The notes: a model not told the origin generated them from the letters alone. 17,801 nucleotides of DNA from Deltaproteobacteria bacterium (GCA_016193385.1 JACPSF010000112.1:1-17801); one strand, 5' to 3'; positions 1 through 6,789 are shown, counted from the stretch's first letter. A program made the numbers and translations.

Positions 1-4
1 ATTC

Positions 5-33
5 TTGACAGAATTCGGGGTATGAGATAGGTT
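5..33 (+). promoter_or_regulatory. Candidate sigma-70 promoter of the amidohydrolase gene
   Basis: A perfect TTGACA (5-10) is followed after 17 bases by TAGGTT (28-33), which keeps only three of the six -10 consensus bases. It lies about 100 bases before the amidohydrolase start at 136 on the same strand. The spacing and the perfect -35 make it plausible; the weak -10 keeps confidence low. Confidence 0.4.
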
Positions 34-135
34 CTTTACCCTATCGTAAATGAAGGCCGCTTCCTAGCCGAAGCTTGGTGTGGGCAAGTTCATCCCCGGA
101 AAAGTGAGCTAATTGAAGAACGAAGGGATCCAACC

Positions 136-840
136 ATGGCACGAGAGTGGGAGGCGCTGGTCCCTGAGGACCTGAAAGAGTTGTATCGGAAAGCAGGATG
201 GGGGCTGGGCAGGCGGCGCGGGTTTGGCGACCGGCCGGCCGTCATCGCCGTCGACCTCCAATATGCCCAGGTGGGGGACAAACCCGAGCCCGTGCTCGAT
301 TCCATCGTAAAGTATCCCATGAGCGCCGGCGCGGAGGGCTGGGCAGCGCTTGGGCGCGTCAAGGAGCTCATCGACATCACTCGCCGGTGCGAGGTGCCGC
401 TCATCTTCACCGCGATCAAGAGCGATCCCTTCGACGCGGGAAAAACGAGGTTCCCCAACAAGATGCCGACCGCACGCGGCCCCCTGCCCCGCCCTCCGGG
501 CGACCTCGTGGAAGGCTTTGAGCCGCAGCCGGACGAGATCATGATCGTCAAGAAAGGGTCGAGCGCCTTCCACGGTACCAACTTGCTGCGCTACTTGGTC
601 GGGATGCAGATCGACACCCTGATCATCGCCGGCACGACCACCGGATCCTGCGTCCGCGCCACGGCCGTCGACGCGGGCCAGAACGGGTTCTTACCGATCA
701 TCGTCGAGGATTGCGTGTTCGACCGCCACCCCGTCAGGCACGCCTTTCACCTGTTCGATATGGACAACGGGCCGGCGGACGTGGTGCCCCTGCGGGAAGT
801 CAAGGAGTACATCGAGCGAATCGCCGCCCAGGAGAAGTGA
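136..840 (+). CDS. Isochorismatase-family cysteine hydrolase, N-carbamoylsarcosine amidohydrolase-like
   Basis: A 234-residue cytoplasmic hydrolase of the isochorismatase-like fold, which cleaves C-N amide or carbamoyl bonds through a Cys-Asp-Lys triad. Visible in the sequence are the first-strand Asp (D40 in AVIAVDLQ), the central lysine (K139/K140 in IVKKGSSAFHGTNL) and the nucleophile C172 in GTTTGSCVRATAVDA. The GTTT..CVRATAVDA form and the extra N-terminal helix (about 30 residues before the domain) resemble N-carbamoylsarcosine amidase rather than nicotinamidase; the classical nicotinamidase metal-binding histidines are not apparent. The ATG at 136 is preceded by an AAGGGA-type ribosome site. 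No partner gene of creatinine or hydantoin breakdown lies nearby, so the substrate cannot be given. The family call is firm, the substrate is inference. Confidence 0.88.
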   Translation: MAREWEALVPEDLKELYRKAGWGLGRRRGFGDRPAVIAVDLQYAQVGDKPEPVLDSIVKYPMSAGAEGWAALGRVKELIDITRRCEVPLIFTAIKSDPFDAGKTRFPNKMPTARGPLPRPPGDLVEGFEPQPDEIMIVKKGSSAFHGTNLLRYLVGMQIDTLIIAGTTTGSCVRATAVDAGQNGFLPIIVEDCVFDRHPVRHAFHLFDMDNGPADVVPLREVKEYIERIAAQEK

Positions 841-912
841 GAGGGTCTTGAATCTTGGCCTTCGGGGCGACTGGAAGGAGAAAAAACTGAAGGGAATCAA
901 GACGCTAGCAAA

Positions 913-989
913 TGGTGGTCGCAGCAGGACTCGAACCTGCGACCTCTTGCAGGTGAGGCAAGCGCTCTAACCAGCTGAGCTATGCGACC
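913..989 (-). tRNA. tRNA-Val(CAC)
   Basis: The 77-base minus-strand sequence folds as a full cloverleaf. The acceptor stem is GGTCGCA/TGCGACC with discriminator A and an encoded CCA (913-915). The D stem is GCTC/GAGC, the anticodon stem CTTGC/GCAAG with loop CTCACCT, and the T stem GCAGG/CCTGC with loop TTCGAGT. Anticodon CAC reads GUG valine codons. Base 37, just 3' of the anticodon, is C, whereas bacterial tRNAs nearly always have a purine there. All stems pair without mismatch, so I treat it as functional. It lies between convergent genes. Confidence 0.93.
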
Positions 990-1050
990 ACCGCAGAGAT
1001 CCTTAACACCTTGCGAGGCCACCTTCAAGAGGAGAGCTGCGGACCCTTTT

Positions 1051-1857
1051 CTATCCCTTCTCCCCGCAAATCAGGGCGTAAGAAAAGCTGCCTTTCACGT
1101 GGACCGCTTCCCCTTTTCTTTCCCAGCGAAAATAGTTCTGCCGCAACCGCTGCGCCAGATCCGGCGATTCCCCCTCGAGCTCCTCGGCCACCTCCAGCCA
1201 GTGGCGACCAGTGGGAATCCCCTCCATGCCGTCTTGATCGAAGGAGTAGGTGGGAAGATCGGAGCGGACAATGCGAAACCCCGCTTGAGCCAGCAGGTTG
1301 CGGACGCCTTCGGCGGAATGAAAGCGAAAATCTTTTCCATGGGTGCGGCGAAAGACCTGATTGATCCGTTCATCCAGGGACCGATCCAAGGAATCCCGCG
1401 GTTCGTCCAGAACCGGATCCAGAACCACGAATTGTCCGCCCTCCTTCAGCACGCGCAGGATCTCCCCCGCAACCATCGCCGGCCTGCCGAAGTGGTGCAG
1501 GCTGAACGACACAAAGGCGCGATCAAAAGTATCTGCCTTGAATGGCAGCGCCTCGGCATCTCCGGCGGTTTGACTGTACCCTGGAATAGGGTCTTCGTGC
1601 TCGTGACCCACGCGCAGCATCGCCAGGGCCTGGTCCATGCCGATCACCCGGCCGCCTTTGAGGCATTTGGCAACCGGCCGGGCGAACCGTCCGGTGCCGG
1701 TCGCCAGATCCAGCACCAACTCGTCACCCTTGAGGGCTAGGATCTCCATCAGTCTTTTTTCCAATTCAGCGCGGATTCCCGACCTGGCCGCCCTTCGGTC
1801 GAATTCAACGGCATGTTCGTGGTCGTGGAAGTGGCTCTTGTGATGTTCGTCCTTCAT
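1051..1857 (-). CDS. Class I SAM-dependent methyltransferase
   Basis: A 268-residue Rossmann-fold methyltransferase of the UbiE/Methyltransf_11 type. Motif I is VLDLATGTGRF (about 48-58), the acidic residue after strand 2 is in VIGMDQA (about 71-77), and the later SLHHFGRP and GGQFVVLDPV segments fit motifs post-I to III. The N-terminus is unusually histidine-rich (seven His within residues 5-15, HHKSHFHDHEH), which is not part of the catalytic fold and may bind metal. The ATG at 1857 overlaps the TGA of the EVE-domain tail (ATGA at 1857-1854), the mark of translational coupling, so this gene once formed an operon behind an EVE-domain gene. The substrate (small molecule or quinone-like) cannot be told from sequence. 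Confidence 0.85.
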   Translation of the reverse strand: MKDEHHKSHFHDHEHAVEFDRRAARSGIRAELEKRLMEILALKGDELVLDLATGTGRFARPVAKCLKGGRVIGMDQALAMLRVGHEHEDPIPGYSQTAGDAEALPFKADTFDRAFVSFSLHHFGRPAMVAGEILRVLKEGGQFVVLDPVLDEPRDSLDRSLDERINQVFRRTHGKDFRFHSAEGVRNLLAQAGFRIVRSDLPTYSFDQDGMEGIPTGRHWLEVAEELEGESPDLAQRLRQNYFRWERKGEAVHVKGSFSYALICGEKG

Positions 1858-2006
1858 TTCCCTGCCATCCCTTCAATAATTTTCCACTGCTCTTCGCTCA
1901 CCGGCATGACCGAAAGGCGCGGCAGGCGCGCAAGATCGAAGTTTTTCAATTTTGCATTGGCTTTCATCTCCGCGAGCGTAATAGGCCGTGCGAGCGGCTT
2001 GTTCGG
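1854..2006 (-). pseudogene. Displaced 3' tail of an EVE-domain gene
   Basis: Fifty codons plus a TGA stop align without gaps to the last 51 codons of the intact EVE gene at 2758-3168; by eye 36 of 50 residues match, for example LPRLSVMPVSEEQW in both. Homology stops abruptly at 2006; upstream the frame runs only to a TAG at 2025-2027, which is the stop of the unrelated gene at 2025-2396. The N-terminal two thirds, with the KSEP and W-GV-N motifs, are missing, so this cannot make an EVE protein. Its stop overlaps the methyltransferase start by four bases (ATGA), which suggests it is the native, vertically inherited 3' end and that the intact gene upstream is the newer version. Confidence 0.88.
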
Positions 2007-2024
2007 CGAAGGGTGGTTCGAGTC

Positions 2025-2396
2025 CTAGGCCACGGCGCGGTCGGCAAGCGCCCGCGTTCGCTTCTCACCAAGGAGCTTCAAACAGAGAGCGCGCATCGTC
2101 TCCAATTCACGGTAAAACTCACGCCGGGCATCCTCCGCCGACAAGCACTCGAAAAGATCCGGCAACTGGACTCCACGACTCATAATCGCATTGGCCTCCG
2201 TCTTCCGAAAATGCTTGTGAACGTACAGGCAATTATCGGCATGGTAGAAACGTTTCACCGCTTCGGAGGGACTTAGCAGCCCGCTTGCCAGCGATTGTAC
2301 AAGGCCCAGGTTCACGAGCGCAAAGAGTTCCAACTGCTGGAGAGGATTGCCGGGGACCTTCGAGAGAAGCATACGAGATGGATGGCGCTGTTTCAT
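2025..2396 (-). CDS. Hypothetical protein, second gene of a small TA-like pair
   Basis: A 123-residue protein of no family I can name. It is soluble and mostly helical in appearance, with a central segment rich in H, Y and N (SEAVKRFYHADNCLYVHKHF, about 43-62), a SRGVQLPDLFECL motif (about 73-85) and a charged C-terminal helix ending in KRTRALADRAVA. No signal peptide or membrane segment is seen. The ATG at 2396 overlaps the stop of the preceding small gene by four bases (ATGA), as in toxin-antitoxin operons. The stop at 2025 lies only 18 bases from the start of the duplicated EVE tail. I infer it is the antitoxin-like or accessory member of a two-gene cassette; this rests on layout, not on homology. 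Confidence 0.68.
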   Translation of the reverse strand: MKQRHPSRMLLSKVPGNPLQQLELFALVNLGLVQSLASGLLSPSEAVKRFYHADNCLYVHKHFRKTEANAIMSRGVQLPDLFECLSAEDARREFYRELETMRALCLKLLGEKRTRALADRAVA

Positions 2397-2641
2397 GGAG
2401 TCCCTATCCTGGAAAAGAATTTAACACCGGCAACACTCCCGGATTTGTGTTCAAAGTAATGCACCTCTCCGACATCTCCCTGCTTGACGACCTTTTTCCA
2501 CTGGCCGGCCCGCAGACGCCGCAGCTCCCGCAGTACCGCACGGTTTCAGACCGGGTACTTGACGGTGGAACGTCGGCTTGGCGTCCAGTCCTGCGGCACA
2601 GAGCCCGACGCATAGACGTTCGGATAAAGGTTCAAAGGCAT
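2393..2641 (-). pseudogene. Small TA-like gene interrupted by an in-frame TGA
   Basis: One reading frame of 82 codons runs from ATG at 2641 to TGA at 2395-2393 but has an internal TGA at 2548-2546 after 31 codons. The first half reads MPLNLYPNVYASGSVPQDW and on; the second half has LRELRRLRAGQWKKVV followed by GEVHYFEHKSGSVAGVKFF, which looks like a compact beta-rich domain with a conserved-looking HYFEH core. A single CGA to TGA transition would explain the break. No good start codon follows the TGA in frame. The terminal stop overlaps the next gene's ATG. I do not recognise the family; its size and coupling fit a small toxin. Alternatives are two separate short peptides, or an error in the read or assembly. 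Confidence 0.5.
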
Positions 2642-2680
2642 GCATGTTCCGAAAAGAGCCGAAGCAGAGCCTCACCGCCG

Positions 2681-2710
2681 ATAATACCAAAAACCAGAAG
2701 GAGACAACAA
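2681..2710 (-). promoter_or_regulatory. Candidate promoter of the TA-like pair
   Basis: On the minus strand TTGTTG (2710-2705) is separated by 18 bases from TATTAT (2686-2681), about 40 bases upstream of the ATG at 2641. The -10 matches five of six consensus bases and the -35 three of six. It falls between the EVE stop at 2758 and the cassette, so the pair seems to carry its own promoter. Confidence 0.38.
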
Positions 2711-2757
2711 CACTTTCTCATATCCAAAATTGAGTTCAACGACACTTGAGTTGTATC

Positions 2758-3168
2758 CTACCTCCCTGCCATCTCCTCGATGGTCTTCCACTGCTCCTCG
2801 CTCACCGGCATGACCGAAAGGCGCGGCAGACGCAAGAGATCGAACTTGGCCAGCCTGGGATTAGCTCTCATCTCGGCCAACGTGACCGGACAAGACAGGG
2901 CTTTGACCGGGCCGATCTCGACGACGAGAAGCTTGGGCTCTTTCTTCTGCGGGTCCGGGTAAGCTCCGCTGAGCGCCCGTGCTATACCCACAGCCGCCTT
3001 CTCATCGCCCGTATGGTAGATCAAAATCCAGTCGCCTTTTTTTACCCCGCAGAGGTGCTTCAAGGCAAGGTTGTTCTTCACTCCGTCCCAGACGGTCTTT
3101 TTGTCCTGTTGCAATCGCTGGAAAGAATAGCTGCCAGGTTCGCTCTTGAAAAGCCAACGGCTCGCCAT
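2758..3168 (-). CDS. EVE-domain (PUA-like) protein
   Basis: A 136-residue protein consisting of one EVE domain, the PUA-superfamily fold related to human THYN1 that binds modified bases such as 5-methylcytosine derivatives. Diagnostic segments are WLFKSEP at the N-terminus (residues 5-11), VWDGVKNNLA (about 26-35), the KKGDWILIYHTGDEKA strand-turn (about 43-58), PVTLAEM and the LPRLSVMPVSEEQW tail. Length is normal for the family. I chose ATG at 3168 because AGGAGG lies eight bases before it; a TTG six bases further out is too close to that site. It has its own promoter at 3205-3234. In the ancestral arrangement it would have been directly followed by the methyltransferase; now the TA-like cassette and a second EVE tail lie between them. 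The biological ligand is unknown. Confidence 0.92.
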   Translation of the reverse strand: MASRWLFKSEPGSYSFQRLQQDKKTVWDGVKNNLALKHLCGVKKGDWILIYHTGDEKAAVGIARALSGAYPDPQKKEPKLLVVEIGPVKALSCPVTLAEMRANPRLAKFDLLRLPRLSVMPVSEEQWKTIEEMAGR

Positions 3169-3204
3169 CGCCAAAGCCTCCTCGGCGCAAAAACCTCTGG
3201 CCTA

Positions 3205-3234
3205 GTTATAGCCTCCGAGGGCCGGGAGATTCAA
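3205..3234 (-). promoter_or_regulatory. Candidate sigma-70 promoter of the EVE gene
   Basis: On the minus strand TTGAAT (3234-3229) and TATAAC (3210-3205) are 18 bases apart, ending 36 bases before the EVE start at 3168. The -10 has five of six consensus bases, the -35 four of six. The position in the divergent gap between the EVE and DUF885 genes supports it. Confidence 0.48.
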
Positions 3235-3293
3235 CCACCTTTTAACGCAGGGTGAAATTGCGGTCGCATTTCTGACATGATAAAGCAAACTCG

Positions 3294-4904
3294 ATGTCTG
3301 CCTTTGCCGAGTTCTGCGCCGATTTTTTTAAAAAATACTTCGATCTTCACCCCACCGAGGCGATCCACTACGGGGTCGAAGGGCACGACCACCTTCTCGA
3401 TGACCAGAGCGATGCGAGCTTTAGAGAAAGAAGGGCGTTCGCTCAAGAGTCTTTGAAGCGGCTGCGGGAGATCTCGGTTAAAGGACTTACCCGAGACGAA
3501 ACCATCGATTACGCGCTGCTCGAAGGGCGGCTTGTACTGGATAATTACGAGTTCGATAAAGAAGACTCGCGCCTCAAATGGCCCGAGATTTACCTCCCGG
3601 CTCCGCACATCTACATCCTTACGGTGCGCCCGACCGACAACATCATCGGCAACATCCTAAGCCGGCTCGAACGCTCCCCCGAAGTCCTCCAACAGGGGAT
3701 CTCCAACCTCAGCCGTCCGGACGCCAATCCCCCGCGCCTCTGGACCGAGATGGCGATCGAGTCGGCTAAAGGGGGCCTGACCTTTCTCGACGATCTGCAA
3801 AACGTCCCGCAGGTCAAACAGGCTCTGAAGGACCCGACGACGCTCCAAAACGCCATCGAAAAGTCCAAGAGCGCCATTCGGAACTTCGCTGAGTTTCTCA
3901 ACCGGGACATGCTTTCCCGCAGCCGCGGCGTCTATGCCGTGGGAGAGGAACATTATCACCTCCTGCTCAAAAAACGCCACTTCCTCAGCCACGACGCGGG
4001 GAGCCTCCTGGCGCTCGGCCAGCAACTGTTCCAGGGAACCAAAAAGGAATTGGCCGCGCTGGCGGAAGAGATCTCGCCGGGGAAGAGCATCGAAGAGGTC
4101 GCCCGTAAGATCCAGGAAGATCACCCGCCCGCAAGCGAACTCCTCCCCGCCTACCAGAAGGCGATGGAGGCGGCGCGAAACTTTGTGCGGGAAAAGGCGC
4201 TGGTCTCCTTCCCGCCGCGCGATCAGCTCCGGGTGGTTCCCACCCCTGAATTTCGCCGCCACGAGATCCCCTTTGCAGCCTACCTTTCCCCCTCACCGAG
4301 AGACAAAGATCAAATCGGCTATTACTATGTCACGCCGGTGACCGATGACGACCTTCTCAGGGAGCACAACTGGACCGGGCTCGAGAACACCTCCGTTCAC
4401 GAGAGCTACCCCGGCCACCACCTCCAGTTCACGATCGCCAATTCCATTCCTGAGGCTTCCACCCTACCCCGCCTGATGAACGAGTCCTCGGTTTTCTACG
4501 AGGGCTGGGCCCTCTACTGCGAGCAGCTCATGCAAGAGGAGCGCTTCTTGAAGACCCGAGAGCATCGGTTTGTCATGCTCAAGGATCGGTTGTGGCGGGC
4601 GCTGCGCATCATCATCGATGTAAAAACCCAGAGTGGAAAGATGTCGTACGACGAGGCGGCCGATCTCATGGTCGGCGAGCTTCACTTCCCCCGCGCACAG
4701 GCCGAAGCCGACCTCAGCTGGTACAGCCAATCGCCGTCGGTCCCCATGGGGTACGCCCTGGGCTGGTCCATCATCAACCGGCTGCGCAACCGGGAAAAAG
4801 AGCGGCTGGGCGCGGGCTTCGATCTGCGCGACTTCCATGACCGCCTTTTGAGCGCCGGGAGCATCTCCCTCCCGCTGGTTGAAAAACGACACTTTTCGGA
4901 ATGA
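3294..4904 (+). CDS. DUF885-family zinc metallopeptidase-like protein
   Basis: A 536-residue protein of the DUF885 family, whose members are zincin-like hydrolases of uncertain substrate. The hallmark HESYPGHH lies at 369-376 (H369, E370, H375/H376) and is followed by FYEGWALYCEQL (401-412), which carries the likely third metal ligand and helper residues. Further typical blocks are YYYVTPV (343-349) and the C-terminal SVPMGYALGWSIINRLR (482-498). Many members have a signal or lipoprotein peptide and are nearer 580-620 residues; this one has none and begins straight in the helical domain, so it is probably cytoplasmic. It ends ten bases before nfo and the two are likely cotranscribed. The ribosome site before ATG 3294 is poor. 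Family call firm, substrate unknown. Confidence 0.9.
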   Translation: MSAFAEFCADFFKKYFDLHPTEAIHYGVEGHDHLLDDQSDASFRERRAFAQESLKRLREISVKGLTRDETIDYALLEGRLVLDNYEFDKEDSRLKWPEIYLPAPHIYILTVRPTDNIIGNILSRLERSPEVLQQGISNLSRPDANPPRLWTEMAIESAKGGLTFLDDLQNVPQVKQALKDPTTLQNAIEKSKSAIRNFAEFLNRDMLSRSRGVYAVGEEHYHLLLKKRHFLSHDAGSLLALGQQLFQGTKKELAALAEEISPGKSIEEVARKIQEDHPPASELLPAYQKAMEAARNFVREKALVSFPPRDQLRVVPTPEFRRHEIPFAAYLSPSPRDKDQIGYYYVTPVTDDDLLREHNWTGLENTSVHESYPGHHLQFTIANSIPEASTLPRLMNESSVFYEGWALYCEQLMQEERFLKTREHRFVMLKDRLWRALRIIIDVKTQSGKMSYDEAADLMVGELHFPRAQAEADLSWYSQSPSVPMGYALGWSIINRLRNREKERLGAGFDLRDFHDRLLSAGSISLPLVEKRHFSE

Positions 4905-4914
4905 CTTCTACGCT

Positions 4915-5790
4915 ATGCGCATAGCGCCAAGCGCCAAGCGACCCCTTCTGGGTGCCCACATGTCGATTGCGGGTGGCGTGGGGAATGCTTTGCTGGACGG
5001 CAAGAAAGTCGACTGTGACGTCGTCCAGATCTTTACCAAATCGTCGCGCCAGTGGGCCTCCCAGCCTTACAGCAGGGAGGAGATTGAGCGGTTTTTCGCC
5101 AACCAAAAGGCGACGGGGATCGTCACCGTGATCGCTCACGATTCCTATCTCCTCAACCTCGGGTCTCCCGACGGACGCCTGAGAAAAAAGTCGATCCAGG
5201 CTTTTATCGAGGAGATGGAGCGCTGCGAGACCTTATCCGTCCCCTGCCTGATCGCCCATCCGGGCGCCCACATGGGAGCCGGAGAACAAGAAGGGATCAA
5301 AACCATCGCCCGCTCGCTCAGTGAAATTCATAGCGCTTGCCCCGGCTACAAAGTCAAAATCACGTTGGAAATTACCGCCGGCCAGGGGAGCACCCTCGGC
5401 TACCGCTTCGAGCAGATTCGCGACATCATGGACGCGACAAAGGAGAGCGACCGGGTGAGAGTCTGCTTCGATACCGAGCACGCCTTTGCCGCCGGATACG
5501 ACCTGCGCACCCGGGAGGGATACGAGCGGACGTTCAGCGAGTTCAATGACATCATCGGTCTCAAATTTCTCGCCGCCTTCCACCTCAACGACTCAAAGAA
5601 AGAGTTTCACTCACGGGTGGATCGCCACGAACATATCGGCAAGGGCCACATCGGCATCGAGGCTTTTCGTCTGCTTCTGAACGACCCTCGCTTCCGGGGA
5701 ATCCCGATGTGTCTGGAGACCCCGAAGGGACCGGATCTCAAGGAAGACAAGCAAAATTTAGCCCTGCTCAGAAGGTTGATCGAAAACTAG
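4915..5790 (+). CDS. nfo: Endonuclease IV (AP endonuclease)
   Basis: A 291-residue TIM-barrel enzyme that cuts DNA 5' of abasic sites in base-excision repair. All nine zinc ligands known from the E. coli enzyme can be placed: H75 (IAHDSYLLN), H115 (AHPGAH), E152 (LEITAGQG), D186 and H189 (CFDTEHAFAAG), H223 (AFHLNDS), D236 and H238 (RVDRHEHIGKG) and E268 (LETPKG). The opening LLGAHMSIAGG is typical. I chose ATG 4915; an upstream TTG at 4879 would overlap the DUF885 gene and add residues that do not look like the family. The last 120 bases recur twice downstream, at 12400-12519 and, degenerate, at about 11439-11558, so this 3' end may have come in with the accessory DNA behind it. Confidence 0.96.
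   Translation: MRIAPSAKRPLLGAHMSIAGGVGNALLDGKKVDCDVVQIFTKSSRQWASQPYSREEIERFFANQKATGIVTVIAHDSYLLNLGSPDGRLRKKSIQAFIEEMERCETLSVPCLIAHPGAHMGAGEQEGIKTIARSLSEIHSACPGYKVKITLEITAGQGSTLGYRFEQIRDIMDATKESDRVRVCFDTEHAFAAGYDLRTREGYERTFSEFNDIIGLKFLAAFHLNDSKKEFHSRVDRHEHIGKGHIGIEAFRLLLNDPRFRGIPMCLETPKGPDLKEDKQNLALLRRLIEN
5671..5790 (+). repeat. nfo 3'-end repeat, copy 1 (within intact gene)
   Basis: The last 40 codons of nfo including its TAG. Compared base by base with copy 3 (12400-12519) I count 90 of 120 identical positions and no gap; 28 of 39 residues match. The repeated part holds the final zinc-ligand motif LETPKG and ends at the gene stop, so the repeat unit is defined by the gene end. Confidence 0.9.
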
Positions 5791-5843
5791 CCAAGGTTAA
5801 GGTTCAAACCAAGAAAGAACAATCAGCCCTTTTTTCACTATGC

Positions 5844-5954
5844 TTAGTTGGACAACCTTTTTTTCTCAATCCCCAACGCCCCGAGCAGGCCAGAGCCTAC
5901 GAGGACCATGGTGGCAAGCTCTGGGGTCAAAGCAATAGAGCCCCGGTTAATAAC
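5844..5954 (-). pseudogene. Remnant of a PEP-CTERM sorting signal
   Basis: On the minus strand the frame ending in TAA at 5844-5846 encodes a near-textbook PEP-CTERM tail: TPELATMVLVGSGLLGALG, then IEKKRLSN. The order is right: a PEP-like triplet (here PEL), a 15-20 residue hydrophobic helix with GSGLLG, then a short basic end. In intact systems this tail is recognised and cleaved by exosortase at the inner membrane. Upstream the frame gives no recognisable passenger, and the only nearby large secreted protein gene on this strand ends at 7099. The piece is therefore probably the 3' scrap of a lost or displaced gene. Confidence 0.6.
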
Positions 5955-6002
5955 ATCCGCTGTCAAGCGTTCCCAAAGGCATCGCGAGGGCACTGACCGC
6001 AT

Positions 6003-6032
6003 TTGACAGGCACCTTTTCTGGTGGCTATTAT
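6003..6032 (+). promoter_or_regulatory. Promoter of the first toxin-antitoxin pair
   Basis: A perfect TTGACA (6003-6008) and TATTAT (6027-6032, five of six) are 18 bases apart, ending 32 bases before the antitoxin ATG at 6065. GGCTA occurs twice around the -10 (GGCTATTATGGCTA), which would suit binding by the antitoxin, as autoregulation is usual in this family. The promoter match is good; the operator is inference. Confidence 0.6.
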
Positions 6033-6064
6033 GGCTACAAATACATTCCGTCGGAGCGAACGCA

Positions 6065-6346
6065 ATGCACACAGTGGGAACACGTGAGCTCAAAGACCGC
6101 CTAACCCATTACCTGCGCCTGGTTCGTAAAGGAACGACGCTCATCGTCACAGACCGGGGTAAACCCGTTGCCATCTTAAAACCAGCAGAAAAGGAGGAGG
6201 AAGGAAGCATAGAAGGTATTCTGGCAGGACTGGCGGCGGAGGGAAGCGTCTCTTTGCCTCGGGGAAAAGGCTTCCTCAAAAAACTCTCTGCTATCCGGGG
6301 AACAGGAACCCCCCTCTCACGGATAGTGTTGGAGGGGAGGAGGTGA
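6065..6346 (+). CDS. Phd/YefM-type VapB antitoxin
   Basis: A 93-residue antitoxin. The N-terminal DNA-binding part is clear: VGTRELKDRLTHYLRLVRKGTTLIVTDRGKPVAILKP (about 4-40), matching the Phd/YefM pattern in which the protein inserts into operator DNA as a dimer. The variable C-terminal half (about 45-93), with SLPRGKGF and PLSRIVLEGRR, should wrap around and block the toxin. ATG 6065 is preceded by GGAG about eight bases upstream. Its stop overlaps the toxin's GTG (GTGA), giving coupled translation. It would bind and inhibit the PIN toxin at 6343-6789 and repress its own promoter at 6003-6032. The pair is the first cargo behind nfo, in the same orientation. Confidence 0.9.
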   Translation: MHTVGTRELKDRLTHYLRLVRKGTTLIVTDRGKPVAILKPAEKEEEGSIEGILAGLAAEGSVSLPRGKGFLKKLSAIRGTGTPLSRIVLEGRR

Positions 6347-6789
6347 TCTACTACCTGGACACCAGCGCTTTGGTCAAAAGGTACTATGTGGAAAAGGGAT
6401 CTGCCTGGGTCCACAGCCTTTTCCGCCCGGATAACCTTCTTGTGGTTTCTAAAGTGGCCTATGCAGAGTTTTTAGCAGCTCTGGCGCGAAAGAGAAGAGA
6501 AGGGGAGGTGGGAGAGGAGGACTTTGCTCAAGCAGTGGAGAACTTTCAGAGAGAATGGAAAGAGCTCGTTGTTGTTGAGGTGACCGATGCGGTGTTTGCC
6601 GACCTCCTTCCGTTAGTGAGGCGGCATCCGCTCAGGGGCTTCGATGCCATCCATCTCTGCACAGCTCGATGGTTCCGAAAACAGATCAAAGCAGAGATCA
6701 CCTTTGTGTGTTCTGACCAAAATCTCCTTGCGGCGGCCGGTCAGGAAAATCTGGGTATCCACAATCCCGAGCAGCAAAGGGCGAGATGA
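6343..6789 (+). CDS. VapC-like PIN-domain toxin ribonuclease
   Basis: A 148-residue PIN-domain protein. The four acidic residues of the active site are present: D6 in YYLDTSALVKRY, E42 in AYAEFLAAL, D101 in GFDAIHLCTA and D125 in FVCSDQNLLAAA. VapC toxins are magnesium-dependent RNases that cut tRNA or rRNA; which RNA this one cuts cannot be read from sequence. The GTG start at 6343 has a strong purine-rich ribosome site (GGAGGGGAGGAG) and shares four bases with the antitoxin stop. The usual VapC length is 130-150. A TTCG-capped hairpin at 6799-6817 follows the stop. Confidence 0.92.
   Translation: MIYYLDTSALVKRYYVEKGSAWVHSLFRPDNLLVVSKVAYAEFLAALARKRREGEVGEEDFAQAVENFQREWKELVVVEVTDAVFADLLPLVRRHPLRGFDAIHLCTARWFRKQIKAEITFVCSDQNLLAAAGQENLGIHNPEQQRAR

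Noticed and set aside
844..903. Inverted repeat GTCTTGA / TCAAGAC as terminator
   Set aside because: The arms are seven bases with over 40 bases between them and no T-run follows.
982..1740. 252-residue plus-strand open frame
   Set aside because: Lies fully antisense to the methyltransferase, begins inside the tRNA, shows no domain; the minus-strand gene has clear motifs.
2404..2690. Two short minus-strand frames of 69 and 79 residues
   Set aside because: Both are off-frame readings of the interrupted small gene; the frame with the VHYFEHKSG core and ATGA coupling is the better candidate.
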